From the NCBI RefSeq assembly GCF_021277265.1, contig NZ_JAJSOH010000017.1, positions 1-64,000 on the forward strand: a DNA stretch of 64,000 bases, in the 5' to 3' direction. The stretch comes from Kineosporia rhizophila. GTDB taxonomy: Bacteria; Actinomycetota; Actinomycetes; Actinomycetales; Kineosporiaceae. Of the stretch, positions 16,299-24,917 are shown one piece after another; the first letter of the stretch is position 1, and each line of letters opens with the position of its first letter. Both the position numbers and the translations under genes were made by a program. Below the pieces are notes generated by a model. It was not told the DNA's origin. It worked only from the letters and a program-made list of their open reading frames with translations, and made no database searches.

Positions 16299-18083
16299 AT
16301 GGACCTCACCCCGTTCCCCGGACCGCCCGCGGCACCGCCCGAGGTGCCGGGCTTCCGGCTGTACGAGTTGCTGGGATTCGGCGCCCACGGCGAGGTCTGG
16401 CGGGCCGAAGACCTGATCACCGGCGACGAGGTGGCCCTGAAGATCGGCCGCCGCTGCGAGCCGGGCCCCGACGAGAACCCCTATGACGGTGGTGCTTCGG
16501 AAGGCGGGGTGGGCGAGCGGGCCGATCGGGAGACGGCGCTGCTCAGCCGGATCGAGCATCCGCACATCGTGCGGTTGCGCCGGGTCGTCGCCCTACCCGA
16601 CGAGAATCTCGCTCTAGTCCTGGATCTCGCGGCGGGTGGCAGTCTGGCCGCCCTAGTGGCTGCGCGCGGCCCGCTCACACCGCAAGAGGTGGTGACGATG
16701 GCCATCCCCATCGTGTCCGCCCTGGAGCATCTGCATATGAGCGGTCTTACCCACGGCGACGTCTCTCCGGGCAACCTGCTTTTCGCGGCCGACGGATGTC
16801 CACAACTGGGTGACCTCGGCGTCGCCCGCGTCCTCGGTGAGCGGCACGAGGAGGCCTGGAGCACTCCCGGTTTCACCGATCCCCGACTGATCACGGCAGC
16901 CCAGGCCCCTCCTGTGCCGGCCGAGGTGCTGCAGGCCGCGGACCTGTGGGCGCTGGCCGCCTGCTGCTGGTTCGCACTCACCGGTCGTGCGCCGACGCAG
17001 TCGGAGGTCGAAGGGCAGCCGGGGGTCGGAAGGCAGTCGGAGGTCGGAAGGCAGTTGGGGGTCGAAGGGCAGTTGGGGGTTGGAGCGCAGCCGGATGTCG
17101 GGAGGCAGCGAGAGGTCGAGGGGCAGTCGGAGGTCGAGGGGCAGCGGCACGAGCTGCAGACCCTGCTGGTCCGGAGTCTGTCGGCCGATGTGGAAGACCG
17201 GCCCGATCTGGCCGAGTTCGCGGATCTGGCCTGGCGGGCGGCCCGGCCGGTCCCGATCCGCCTGGAGCGAGGGCCTGGTGGGTCCGGCGATTCCCGTCTG
17301 TCGTCGCTGGAAATGCAGACCACGAAACGAGTTACGCAAACTGCTCCGGTGTCGTCGACCGGCTCCTGGAGTGGCTCGTTGAACGGCGGTGATGTCCAGA
17401 ACGCGGCGGTTGCCCAGACGCGGGATCCGAGGCGGCGTACCGTTCCGGCCTCGCGATTGCTGGTGCTTCTCGTCGCTATCGGGCTGGTGGGGGCCGTGAC
17501 CGTGGGTGTGGGGTGGCGTCTCTTGCGTTCACCGAGCCCGGGTGGTGGTTCGGCAGAGGTGGCTGCAAGGGCGGCCGATCGAGACCCGGTTGCCGAGAAG
17601 GCCAGGGTTGGCGGGGACGATGGTCAGACCAAGGCCGACGGTGCTGGGGCAGAGAAGAAGCGGGCTGGGAAGGTTGCCTTGCGGGTGGAGCTCGCGCAGG
17701 CCCTCGCAGGCATCGGCAAAGCCCGGGCCCAGGCTTTCGAGATGGTCTCGGCCCGGCAGCTCGCCCTCGCCAACGAGACGGGCTCACCCGCCGACCGGGC
17801 CGACCGGGCACTCCTGAAGCGTCTCCAGGCCACGGGATACCGGCTGGAAGACGTGGCTTTCCGCATCGACCGGGTCCGGGTGCTGCAGAGCAAGGGGCGC
17901 ACTGCGGAGGTATCGGCCCGGGTCAGTACCGCGGCCCACCGGCAGGCCCGTATCGGTGGTGACTATGCAGCCGGAGTGCCGGCCACTGAGCCGGCGGTCA
18001 TGATCTTCACGCTTCGGGCCGTCGCTGAGCCAGGCGAAGGAGCGGGGCGGTGGCGGGTTCGCGACATCCGGGCCCCAACGTGA
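16299..18083 (+). CDS. Membrane Ser/Thr protein kinase with repeat insertion
   Basis: A 594-residue STPK. The kinase domain covers ~20-325: glycine loop (LLGFGAHGEVW), ATP-binding Lys48 (VALK), catalytic loop HGDVSPGN (Asp154, Asn159; HGD in place of HRD) and DLG in place of DFG (Asp172). Within the C-lobe, after DLWALAACCWFALTG, eight hexapeptide repeats of the form x-x-V-x-x-Gln (residues 235-282) are inserted. A single membrane helix follows at ~378-398 and an extracellular domain of ~170 residues completes it. Catalytic residues are kept, so activity is likely. The HGD/DLG variants are also seen in other actinobacterial kinases. Confidence 0.88.
   Translation: MDLTPFPGPPAAPPEVPGFRLYELLGFGAHGEVWRAEDLITGDEVALKIGRRCEPGPDENPYDGGASEGGVGERADRETALLSRIEHPHIVRLRRVVALPDENLALVLDLAAGGSLAALVAARGPLTPQEVVTMAIPIVSALEHLHMSGLTHGDVSPGNLLFAADGCPQLGDLGVARVLGERHEEAWSTPGFTDPRLITAAQAPPVPAEVLQAADLWALAACCWFALTGRAPTQSEVEGQPGVGRQSEVGRQLGVEGQLGVGAQPDVGRQREVEGQSEVEGQRHELQTLLVRSLSADVEDRPDLAEFADLAWRAARPVPIRLERGPGGSGDSRLSSLEMQTTKRVTQTAPVSSTGSWSGSLNGGDVQNAAVAQTRDPRRRTVPASRLLVLLVAIGLVGAVTVGVGWRLLRSPSPGGGSAEVAARAADRDPVAEKARVGGDDGQTKADGAGAEKKRAGKVALRVELAQALAGIGKARAQAFEMVSARQLALANETGSPADRADRALLKRLQATGYRLEDVAFRIDRVRVLQSKGRTAEVSARVSTAAHRQARIGGDYAAGVPATEPAVMIFTLRAVAEPGEGAGRWRVRDIRAPT
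17001..17144 (+). repeat. 18-bp tandem repeat inside the kinase gene (8 units)
   Basis: Eight in-frame 18-base units run from 17001 to 17144, each ending in CAG and centred on GTC. They encode hexapeptides such as SEVEGQ, PGVGRQ, LGVEGQ and PDVGRQ. The insertion keeps the frame and sits between helix F and the last helices of the kinase C-lobe, so it is expected to loop out. Confidence 0.9.
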
Positions 18084-18413
18084 TGAGGCTGGTGGACATC
18101 AGCCCAAGGAGCTGGGATGGGCCCGCTTCGGGTCTCCGACCGGGCGCTGTCCTGTTACGAACCGCCCGGTGGAGGGCCCACCGCCCACCGCCCACCGCCC
18201 ACCGCTCTGCCAGCCGGGCTGGCCCCCACGGCCGTGCTGACCCCACCGCCGTGCTGGCCGTGCTGGCCCGTGCTGGTTGTGCAGTGGCGCTGATGTTGGT
18301 CGGTTTACCGGCCTCCACGAAGAGCCGGTGAGCGTTGTGCGTCGGCTCGGCCGAGTGACCTTCTCAACAGCGCAGAAAGCGCTTCGCCGACTGTGCTTTC
18401 CGCGCCGAGACGG
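18084..18413. other. Convergent intergenic region
   Basis: About 330 bases between the kinase and the epimerase. It includes a 7-base tandem repeat (ACCGCCC-like, about four copies near 18178-18204) and weak stems such as GAGCCG/CGGCTC near 18320-18346. No gene was seen and no strong terminator stands out. Confidence 0.4.
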
Positions 18414-19304
18414 TCAGCGGTTGGTCGCCCAGGCCGCGGCCTTCGCCAGGGTGTCGTGTTCCCAGCGGAATCCTGCCGCGCGGAGCTTGCCCGGGTCCAC
18501 GCGCTGGCTCGCCAGGATCTCCCCGGCGAACTCACCGACTGCCGCGCGCACGGCGAAGGCGGGCGCCGGAACCAGGGCGGGGCGGTGGGCGGCGGAGGCC
18601 AGGGCCTTCATCACGTCGATGTTGCGGGCGGGCTCCGGGCCGACCACGTTCACCGGTCCGCTGAGCTCGCTGTCCAGCATCAGCTCCAGGATCGCCAGGG
18701 TGTCGGGCAGGGTCACCCAGCTCCACCACTGGCGCCCGCTCCCCACCGGCCCGGCCAGACCCAGCTTGGCCAGCAGGCGCAGGGGCTGGAAAGCGCCGCC
18801 CTGCTGCGCCATGACCAGGCCCGTCCGCGGGTGCACGACCCGGATCCCGGCCTCGGCGGCCGGCCCCGCCTCGCCCTCCCAAGCCTGGACCACGCTGGTC
18901 AGGAAGGTGTCGCCCGGGCCCGACTGCTCGGTCAGGATCTGGTCGCCGCGCTCACCGTAGTACCCGATCGCCGAACCGCTGACCAGGACCTTCGGCGGTG
19001 TCTCGAGGGCTGTCAGCGCTCGCACCAGGGTGCGGGTGCCCAGGGCCCGGGAGTCGCGGATCTCGCGCTTGTAGGCCTCCGACCACCTGCGGTCGCCCAC
19101 CCCGGCACCGGCCAGGTGCACGGCCGCATCGATGCCCGCCAGCCCCTCCAGGTCCACGCTGCCGCCGGCCGGGTCCCAGCGGATCTCGTCCGGCGCCGAG
19201 GGGGCCCGGCGCACCAGCCGGACCACTTCGTCGCCCCGGGCGGTGAGGCGTTCCACCAGGGCCGAGCCGATCAGGCCGTTCGAGCCGGTCACCGCGACCT
19301 TCAT
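18414..19304 (-). CDS. TIGR01777-type NAD-dependent epimerase/SDR family protein
   Basis: A 296-residue extended SDR-like protein. It opens with the Rossmann motif VAVTGSNGLIGSALVERLTARG and has the AVHLAGAGVGDRRW and SGSAIGYYG segments (Tyr of the YxxxK-like site) typical of the SDR39U1/TIGR01777 family, formerly linked with SulA. The biochemical role is not established. In mycobacteria the same gene lies between the E2 gene and lipB (Rv2216). Start ATG at 19304 has GGAG 11 bases upstream; the open frame beyond it reads as non-coding. Confidence 0.88.
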   Translation of the reverse strand: MKVAVTGSNGLIGSALVERLTARGDEVVRLVRRAPSAPDEIRWDPAGGSVDLEGLAGIDAAVHLAGAGVGDRRWSEAYKREIRDSRALGTRTLVRALTALETPPKVLVSGSAIGYYGERGDQILTEQSGPGDTFLTSVVQAWEGEAGPAAEAGIRVVHPRTGLVMAQQGGAFQPLRLLAKLGLAGPVGSGRQWWSWVTLPDTLAILELMLDSELSGPVNVVGPEPARNIDVMKALASAAHRPALVPAPAFAVRAAVGEFAGEILASQRVDPGKLRAAGFRWEHDTLAKAAAWATNR

Positions 19305-19436
19305 GACGGTGTCATCTCCGTTCTGGGGGGCAGGACGTTGCCTGCCCAGCCTGCCGTGTCCGTGATCTCCTCGCCCGCCGAAACGATGGTGACCACGAGC
19401 GTCCTCAGTTGGAACGTCTTTATCCCCACAAACGCC

Positions 19437-19478
19437 GTGCGGCCGGCGCCACCCCGGTGGGGGTGGCGCCGGCCGCAC
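19437..19478 (-). terminator. Perfect 19-bp hairpin downstream of sucB
   Basis: Two perfect 19-base arms (19437-19455 and 19460-19478) enclose a GGTG loop. It lies 25 bases beyond the sucB stop on the minus strand. The stem is extremely stable but is followed only by a short T-rich stretch, as in I-shaped actinobacterial terminators. Confidence 0.8.
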
Positions 19479-19502
19479 GCCGAACTCGCCGAAGAGGCTT
19501 TC

Positions 19503-21323
19503 TCAGAGACCGAGGTCGCCCTCGAACGCGCCCTCTTCGAGGCGGGCCTTGATCGTGCCCAGGAACCGCGCGGCGTCGGCACCGTCGACCAGGCGGTGGT
19601 CGTAGGACAGCGCCAGGTAGACGATCGAGCGGATGCCGATGCTCTCGGCGCCGTCCTCGTCCTTCACCACGACCGGGCGCTTGACCACGACACCGGTGCC
19701 GAGGATGCCGGTCTGCGGCGGGAACAGGATCGGCGTGTCGAACAGGGCGCCGCGGCTGCCGGTGTTGGTCAGCGTGAACGTGCCGCCGGACAGGTCGTCC
19801 GGGCTGAGCTTGTTCGTGCGGGTGCGCTCGGCCACGTCGACGATCTTGCGGGCGAGCCCGGCGATGTTCAGGTCACCGGCGTTCGGGATGACCGGGGCGG
19901 TCAGACCGCGCTCGGCGTCCACGGCGATGGCCAGGTTCTCCTGGGCGTGGTAGACCACGTTCTCGCCGTCGATGCTGGCGTTCAGCTTCGGGTGCTGCTT
20001 CAGCGCCTCGACCGCGGCCAGGGCGAAGAACGGCATGAACGAGAGCTTCACGCCCTCCCGGGCCAGGAACGCGCCCTTGGCCCGGTCCCGCAGCCGCGCG
20101 ATCTTGGTGACGTCCACCTCGACCACGCTGGTCAGCTGGGCGGAGGTCTGCAGCGACTCCACCATGCGCTTGGCCAGCACCTTGCGCAGGCGCGACATCT
20201 TCTCGGTGGTGCCGCGCAGCTCCGAGACCTTGATCTGCTTCGGGGCGGCCGGAGCGGCCTGACCCGACGGAGCAGCGGCGGCGACCGGAGCGGCCGGGGC
20301 GGCGGCAGGCTGTTCGGCCTGCTTGGCCTTGGCCGCGTCGATCACGTCCTGCTTGCGGATCCGCCCGCCGACCCCGGTACCGGTGATCGAGGACAGGTCC
20401 ACACCCTGCTCGGCGGCCATCCGGCGGACCAGCGGGGTGACGTACCCCGGGCCGTTGTCGGAAGAACCGTTCGACGGGGCGGCGGCAGCCGGGTTGGCGG
20501 CGGCGGGGGAACCCGCCGGAGCCGGGGCAGCAGCCGGAGCGGGGGCAGCCGCGGGGGCGGGGGCCGCCTGCGGAGCCGGGGCCGCCTTCGGAGCGGGGGC
20601 GGGAGCAGCCGCGGGAGCCGGAGCCGCCTGCGGGGCCGGGGCAGCAGCCTGGGCGGGAGCCGGCTCGGGTTCGGCCGGAGCCTCCTGAGCGGCCGGGGCA
20701 CCCGAGCCGACGATCGCCAGCGGAGCGCCGACCTCGACCGTCTCGTCCTCGTTGACCAGGATCTTCTGCACCACACCGGCGACCGGCGAGGGGATCTCGG
20801 TGTCGACCTTGTCGGTCGAGACCTCGAGCAGCGGCTCGTCCACCTCGACCGACTCGCCCTGCTGCTTCAGCCAGCGCGTGACGGTGCCCTCGGTGACGCT
20901 CTCACCCAGGGCCGGCATCGAGACGGTGGTGCCCTCGTCGTCGCCGGCCGAAGCGGTGGGGACGTCTTCCGGCGTCGGCCGGGACTGCTCCTGCTGCTCG
21001 GGCTGGGACTGCGGCTCGGGCTGGGACTGCGGCTCGGGCCGGGACTCGGCCGGGGCCTCCTGCTCGGGCGCGGAACCGCCGCCGGAGCCGTCGCCGATGA
21101 TCGCGAGCTGCGCGCCGATCTCCACGGTCTCGTCCTCCGAGACCAGGATCTGCTCGAGCACCCCCGCGAACGGGGAGGGGATCTCGGTGTCGACCTTGTC
21201 GGTGGACACCTCCAGCAGCGGCTCGTCGACCTCGATCTGGTCACCGACCTGCTTGAGCCACCGGGTGACGGTCCCCTCGGTGACGCTCTCGCCCAGTGCG
21301 GGCATCTGCACGGAGTCCGACAT
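19503..21323 (-). CDS. sucB: 2-oxoacid dehydrogenase E2 (dihydrolipoamide acyltransferase), two lipoyl domains
   Basis: A 606-residue E2. Two near-identical lipoyl domains carry the modified lysines Lys43 and Lys172 (both in [14 protein letters not shown]). They are joined by a Pro/Gln-rich linker (85-130) and followed by a long Ala-Pro linker (~215-300). Next come the peripheral E1/E3-binding domain ([29 protein letters not shown]) and the catalytic domain with the [10 protein letters not shown] site near the C-terminus. In actinobacteria this protein (SucB/DlaT) serves pyruvate and/or 2-oxoglutarate dehydrogenase, so the acyl group cannot be fixed from sequence. It precedes the SDR and lip genes and follows lpdA. 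GGAGAG ribosome site present. Confidence 0.93.
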   Translation of the reverse strand: MSDSVQMPALGESVTEGTVTRWLKQVGDQIEVDEPLLEVSTDKVDTEIPSPFAGVLEQILVSEDETVEIGAQLAIIGDGSGGGSAPEQEAPAESRPEPQSQPEPQSQPEQQEQSRPTPEDVPTASAGDDEGTTVSMPALGESVTEGTVTRWLKQQGESVEVDEPLLEVSTDKVDTEIPSPVAGVVQKILVNEDETVEVGAPLAIVGSGAPAAQEAPAEPEPAPAQAAAPAPQAAPAPAAAPAPAPKAAPAPQAAPAPAAAPAPAAAPAPAGSPAAANPAAAAPSNGSSDNGPGYVTPLVRRMAAEQGVDLSSITGTGVGGRIRKQDVIDAAKAKQAEQPAAAPAAPVAAAAPSGQAAPAAPKQIKVSELRGTTEKMSRLRKVLAKRMVESLQTSAQLTSVVEVDVTKIARLRDRAKGAFLAREGVKLSFMPFFALAAVEALKQHPKLNASIDGENVVYHAQENLAIAVDAERGLTAPVIPNAGDLNIAGLARKIVDVAERTRTNKLSPDDLSGGTFTLTNTGSRGALFDTPILFPPQTGILGTGVVVKRPVVVKDEDGAESIGIRSIVYLALSYDHRLVDGADAARFLGTIKARLEEGAFEGDLGL

Positions 21324-21506
21324 CTGCTCTCCGCTCTCCTTCGTGGTTCGTCGGCGTCATGGCCGCCGTGGCGCTGGCTTTCGGTCAACCGCTCGGCGTG
21401 CTGGAGAGCGGGTACATCTGTTGGTGCTGGTTCACCGGATCGCGCCGGCTGGAACTATGCCGGAGGTTCCGGCACCGTCCTCCCGGCCGCGTTCGTGCCG
21501 GGGCGG

Positions 21507-22892
21507 TCAGGCATGAGCGTGCAGGGGCTTCCCGGCGAGCGCGAGGTGAGCCTCGCCGAGCGCCTCGTTCTGGGTGGGGTGGGCGTGCACCAGCTGCGCG
21601 ACCTCTTCCGGGAGGGCTTCCCAGTTGACGATCAGCTGGCTCTCGCCGATGAGCTCGCCGACCCGTGCGCCGACCATGTGTACACCCAGGACCGGCCCGT
21701 CCACCCGGCGGACCAGCTTGACGAAACCGGCGGTGCCCAGGATCTGGCTCTTGCCGTTGCCGCCGAGGTTGTACTCGTAGGTCTGCACCTGGTCACCGTG
21801 CTGCTCACGGGCCTGGGCCTCGGTCAGGCCGACCGAGGCGACCTCCGGGTCGCAGTACGTGACCCTCGGGATGCCCGACTCCACCAGCGGGGCCGGGTTC
21901 AGGCCGGCGATCTCCTCGGCGACGAAGATGCCCTGGGCGAAGCCCCGGTGGGCGAGCTGCAGGCCGGGCACGATGTCGCCGACCGCGAACACGCCCTCCA
22001 CGTTCGTGCGCAGGCGCTCGTCGGTGGGCACGAAGCCCCGGTCCATCGTCACCCCCGCCTCCTGGTAGCCGAAGCCGTCCGCGTTCGGGCCACGCCCGAC
22101 CGCGACCAGCAGAAGATCTGCCCGCAGGGTGTCCCCGGACTCCAGCGAGACGGTGACTCCCTCGTCGTCCTGCTGGGCGCCGGCGAACCGGATCCCCGTC
22201 CTGAACGCTATGCCACGCTTGCGGAACGCTCGCTCCAGGGCCTTCGAAGCCGCCGCGTCCTCGGCCGGGACGAGCCGGGGCAGGGCCTCGACGATGGTCA
22301 CGTCGGCCCCGAACGAGCGCCAGACACTGGCGAACTCGACCCCGATCACGCCGCCGCCGAGCACGATCACGCTCTTCGGCACCGTGTCGAGGGTCAGGGC
22401 CTGGTCACTGGTGATGATCCGGCCGCCGATCTCCAGGCCGGGCAGGGTGCGGGCGTAGGAGCCGGTGGCCAGCACGACGTTGCGGCCGGTGTAGCGGGTA
22501 CCGCCCACCTCGACCGTGTCCCTGGCGACCAGCCGCCCCTCACCCTCGACGTAGGTAATCTTCGAGGCGCCGATCAGGCCCTGCAGGCCCTTGTACAGAC
22601 GGCCGATCACGCCGTCCTTGTACTTGTTCACACCGGGCATGTCGATCGACTCGAACGACGCCTTGACCCCGTAGCGCTCGCTGTCCCGGGCGGAGTCGGC
22701 GACCTCGGCGGCGTGCAGCAGTGCCTTGGTCGGGATGCACCCCCGGTGCAGGCAGGTACCACCGACCTTGTCCCGCTCGACGAGGACCACGTCGAGGCCG
22801 AGCTGGGAAGCGCGCAGCGCTGCGGCGTACCCGCCGCTGCCGCCTCCGAGGATCACGACGTCATGGGTCTGTCCGGGGCCGGATTCGGACAC
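21507..22892 (-). CDS. lpdA: Dihydrolipoyl dehydrogenase (E3)
   Basis: A 461-residue class I flavoprotein disulfide reductase that reoxidises the dihydrolipoyl groups of E2 with NAD+. Visible: FAD motif ILGGGSGGYAAALRA, redox cysteines Cys47 and Cys52 (GGTCLHRGCIPTK), NAD motif VIVLGGGVIGVEFASVW, second FAD motif EGVFAVGDIVPGLQLAHRG and the C-terminal dimer-interface HAHPTQNEALGE with the catalytic His-Glu pair. GTG start with a GGGAG site. It lies 183 bases upstream of sucB on the same strand, so E3 and E2 are probably co-expressed. Confidence 0.95.
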   Translation of the reverse strand: MSESGPGQTHDVVILGGGSGGYAAALRASQLGLDVVLVERDKVGGTCLHRGCIPTKALLHAAEVADSARDSERYGVKASFESIDMPGVNKYKDGVIGRLYKGLQGLIGASKITYVEGEGRLVARDTVEVGGTRYTGRNVVLATGSYARTLPGLEIGGRIITSDQALTLDTVPKSVIVLGGGVIGVEFASVWRSFGADVTIVEALPRLVPAEDAAASKALERAFRKRGIAFRTGIRFAGAQQDDEGVTVSLESGDTLRADLLLVAVGRGPNADGFGYQEAGVTMDRGFVPTDERLRTNVEGVFAVGDIVPGLQLAHRGFAQGIFVAEEIAGLNPAPLVESGIPRVTYCDPEVASVGLTEAQAREQHGDQVQTYEYNLGGNGKSQILGTAGFVKLVRRVDGPVLGVHMVGARVGELIGESQLIVNWEALPEEVAQLVHAHPTQNEALGEAHLALAGKPLHAHA

Positions 22893-23077
22893 CTGGGTGC
22901 TCCCTCGCGTTCACACGCCACCGGCGCCCTGGTTGCCGGTGAGCCTGCGGCCATCCTGTCATCACTGCAGTGGGGGGTCACGTCGGATCCGGCGCGCCCT
23001 GACAGCGTCATTCGTCACGTCAATGAGTCCTGGGACACAAATTCTGCGTTCTGCGGTGGTCCGGAGACGCAAATTCG

Positions 23078-23099
23078 AACTAGCACACCCGTGCTAGTT
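23078..23099. promoter_or_regulatory. Palindromic operator of the TetR gene
   Basis: AACTAGCAC-ACCC-GTGCTAGTT: perfect 9-base arms around four bases. It overlaps the -10 box (TAGTTT, 23095-23100) of the tetR gene just downstream, so a bound dimer would block that promoter. This is the usual arrangement for TetR autoregulation. Confidence 0.75.
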
Positions 23100-23100
23100 T
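23095..23100 (+). promoter_or_regulatory. -10 box of tetR (leaderless, inside operator)
   Basis: TAGTTT is followed by six bases and the GTG start at 23107. The box shares five bases with the right arm of the palindrome. Confidence 0.65.
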
Positions 23101-23106
23101 GGATTC

Positions 23107-23772
23107 GTGGTGCGATCCATCGACGGTGAGGCCCGCCGCCGGCTGCTGGCCGACGCGGTGTGGCGACTGATGCGCCGGGGCGGTCTGGAGGCCGCCTCGG
23201 TCCGGGCCGTGGCCGCCGAGGCGGGACTGGCCACCGGGTCGGTCCGGCACTTCTTCGCCTCGCAGGACGAACTGCACGTCTTCGCGATGCGCGAGCTCTT
23301 CCGGATCGTCACCGAACGGGTGCAGGAGGTGCTGTCCCGCGGGCCCGCCGAGTTCGGGCCCGACGGGGGAGCGGGCGGGTCCGGCGAAGCGGGGGAGTGG
23401 GGGCCCGGACAGGCCCGGGCCCGGGTGGTCGCGGTGCTCCTGGAGACCCAGCCGATGACCGTCGAGCAGTCCGAGCTGTTCCTGGTCAGCACGCAGTTCG
23501 TGATCAAGGCGATGCTGCAGCCGGCGCTCGCCCCGGTCGCCAAGGAGACGGCCGACCTGCTGCACGACACCTACCTGCAACTGATCGGGTTCCTGGTGCA
23601 GACCGGGGCCGCACCTGCGGATCTGGACGTCGGGCGGACCGCCTCCGACCTCGGCGTCGTCCTGGACGGGCTGGCCCTGCGCCGGCTCACCGCCCCGCAC
23701 CTGCTGGCGGTCGAGGACATCCGCGACACCGTCACCGCCTTCGTCGAGAACCTCCGGGGGGACCAGCCGTGA
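23107..23772 (+). CDS. TetR-family transcriptional regulator
   Basis: A 221-residue repressor. The N-terminal helix-turn-helix is clear (RRLLADAVWRLMRRGGLEAASVRAVAAEAGLATGSVRHFFASQDELHVFAM); the C-terminal ligand domain is unlike any I can name. A Gly-rich insertion (~85-100, GGAGGSGEAGEWGPG) interrupts the first helices of the ligand domain. Its stop overlaps the start of the next membrane-protein gene (GTGA), so this protein is probably the co-transcribed partner. A perfect palindrome overlaps its promoter, consistent with autoregulation. The ligand is unknown. Confidence 0.9.
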   Translation: MVRSIDGEARRRLLADAVWRLMRRGGLEAASVRAVAAEAGLATGSVRHFFASQDELHVFAMRELFRIVTERVQEVLSRGPAEFGPDGGAGGSGEAGEWGPGQARARVVAVLLETQPMTVEQSELFLVSTQFVIKAMLQPALAPVAKETADLLHDTYLQLIGFLVQTGAAPADLDVGRTASDLGVVLDGLALRRLTAPHLLAVEDIRDTVTAFVENLRGDQP

Positions 23773-24395
23773 TCATCGCCATCCTCGTCGCCGACATCAC
23801 CTTCTGGGTGGTGCTGTTCGGTGGCCTGGCCCTGCGCTACCTCGCGCGGGCCCAGACCCTGAGCAGCGTGGTCCTGGCCTGTGTGCCGCTGATCGACCTG
23901 ACCTTGCTGGTCCTGGTCAGCGTCGACGTCGCGAACGGGGCGGAACCGTCCCGGGCGCACGCTCTCGCCGCCGTCTACCTGGGCTTCACCGTCGCCTTCG
24001 GGCATCACACGATCCGCTGGGCCGACGGCTGGTTCCACCATCGTTTCGCCGGCGGGCCGCGGCCGGTCAAACCGGCCAAGGGGTCGCGGGCCGCGGTCCG
24101 GGCGCTCTGGGTGGAGTGGTTCCGGGTGGTGGTCACCGCGGCGGTCTCGGTGGCCGGGCTCGGGCTGATGATCGCGGTCGAGGGGCACGGCGTGCCGAGC
24201 TCCCCGGAGGAGGCCTCCCAGCACCCCTACTGGTCGACGATGCTTCTGCTCGGCATGATCGTCCTCATCTGGTTCCTGGCCGGGCCCGCCTTCGCGGGCC
24301 GCGGCCGGGACGAGCCGGCCGGTGAAACGGACTTCACCGGTCCCGTGGTCGATGACCCACCCGTGCGGGAACGCCCCGGGACAGGGCATCGTTGA
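23769..24395 (+). CDS. Integral membrane protein of unknown function
   Basis: A 208-residue protein starting with GTG that overlaps the tetR stop by 4 bases. Four or five membrane helices are visible: residues ~1-22, 33-53, 65-80 (LAAVYLGFTVAFGHHTIRWADGWFHHRF), 106-128 (VEWFRVVVTAAVSVAGLGLMIAV) and 149-170. A His-rich segment (GHHTIRWADGWFHHRF) follows the third helix. Hydrophilic C-terminal tail. No known family recognised. Being coupled to a TetR repressor suggests an inducible role, for example at the membrane in response to the ligand. Confidence 0.75.
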   Translation: MIIAILVADITFWVVLFGGLALRYLARAQTLSSVVLACVPLIDLTLLVLVSVDVANGAEPSRAHALAAVYLGFTVAFGHHTIRWADGWFHHRFAGGPRPVKPAKGSRAAVRALWVEWFRVVVTAAVSVAGLGLMIAVEGHGVPSSPEEASQHPYWSTMLLLGMIVLIWFLAGPAFAGRGRDEPAGETDFTGPVVDDPPVRERPGTGHR

Positions 24396-24454
24396 TGCTG
24401 GGAGAAATGGTGGCGAGTGGTCGATGCGACTGCGGCCGGTGAGGGAGGTGGCGG

Positions 24455-24823
24455 ATGGGCTGGTTCTCACGACGTAAGTCCTCGCCGACCGAGGGGCGTG
24501 CGGAGCAGCGGGCCGAGGTGAACCGGGTGCGTGAGCACCTGGAGGAGTTCGTCCGGACCCGGCGCGGAGTGGAGGCGTTCGTCGAGCCCGCCACGACGAT
24601 GAACCCGCCGACGGTGCTGCTGGTGGCCTCGACGGGGGAGTGGACAAGACGTCGCGTCCCGCACCCCGGGGTCCTGCGCGAACTCTCGGAGCGGCTGATG
24701 ATCCCGGTCTACGACATCCAGCTGGTGGGCTACCCCCAGCGGAAGCGGGACTGGGACGCGCGGGAGAAGCGGGGCGAGCCGCAACCGGTGGAAGACACCG
24801 AGCTGCCGCCCTGGCCCACGTAG
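24455..24823 (+). CDS. Conserved small actinobacterial protein
   Basis: A 122-residue soluble protein, basic at the N-terminus (MGWFSRRKSSPTEGR) with a helix (EQRAEVNRVREHLEEFVRTRRG) and then a compact region with VEPATTMNPPTVLLVASTGEWTRRRVPHP, VYDIQLVGYPQRKRDWD. No motif of known function. It starts with ATG after GGAGGTGGCGG. Similar short proteins often accompany pepA in actinobacteria (from memory). It stands alone before a strong terminator. Confidence 0.7.
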   Translation: MGWFSRRKSSPTEGRAEQRAEVNRVREHLEEFVRTRRGVEAFVEPATTMNPPTVLLVASTGEWTRRRVPHPGVLRELSERLMIPVYDIQLVGYPQRKRDWDAREKRGEPQPVEDTELPPWPT

Positions 24824-24829
24824 AACGCC

Positions 24830-24863
24830 GAAGCCCCGGCCGGAGACCTCCGGCCGGGGCTTC
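24830..24863. terminator. Bidirectional terminator
   Basis: A perfect 15-bp GC-rich stem (arms 24830-24844 and 24849-24863, loop GACC) followed by TT on the plus strand, sitting between the convergent small-protein gene and pepA. Confidence 0.85.
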
Positions 24864-24866
24864 TTG

Positions 24867-24917
24867 CCCGAAAGACGATCAGCCCCGAAAGACGATCAGC
24901 CCCGAAAGACGATCAGC
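24867..24917. repeat. 17-bp direct repeat, three copies, at the end of pepA
   Basis: CCCGAAAGACGATCAGC occurs three times without a gap (24867, 24884, 24901). The rightmost copy contains the pepA stop codon (minus strand), so the other two copies are extra 3'-flanking duplications, probably from replication slippage. Confidence 0.9.

Noticed and set aside
16146-16565. 140-residue N-terminal extension of the FAD oxidoreductase
   Set aside because: It overlaps the divergent kinase gene; a GTG with GGAGG stands just before the FAD motif.
18393-23129. A 1578-codon plus-strand open frame opposite the epimerase, sucB and lpdA
   Set aside because: Antisense to three firm genes; its repetitive Arg/Gly/Leu composition is that of a shadow frame.
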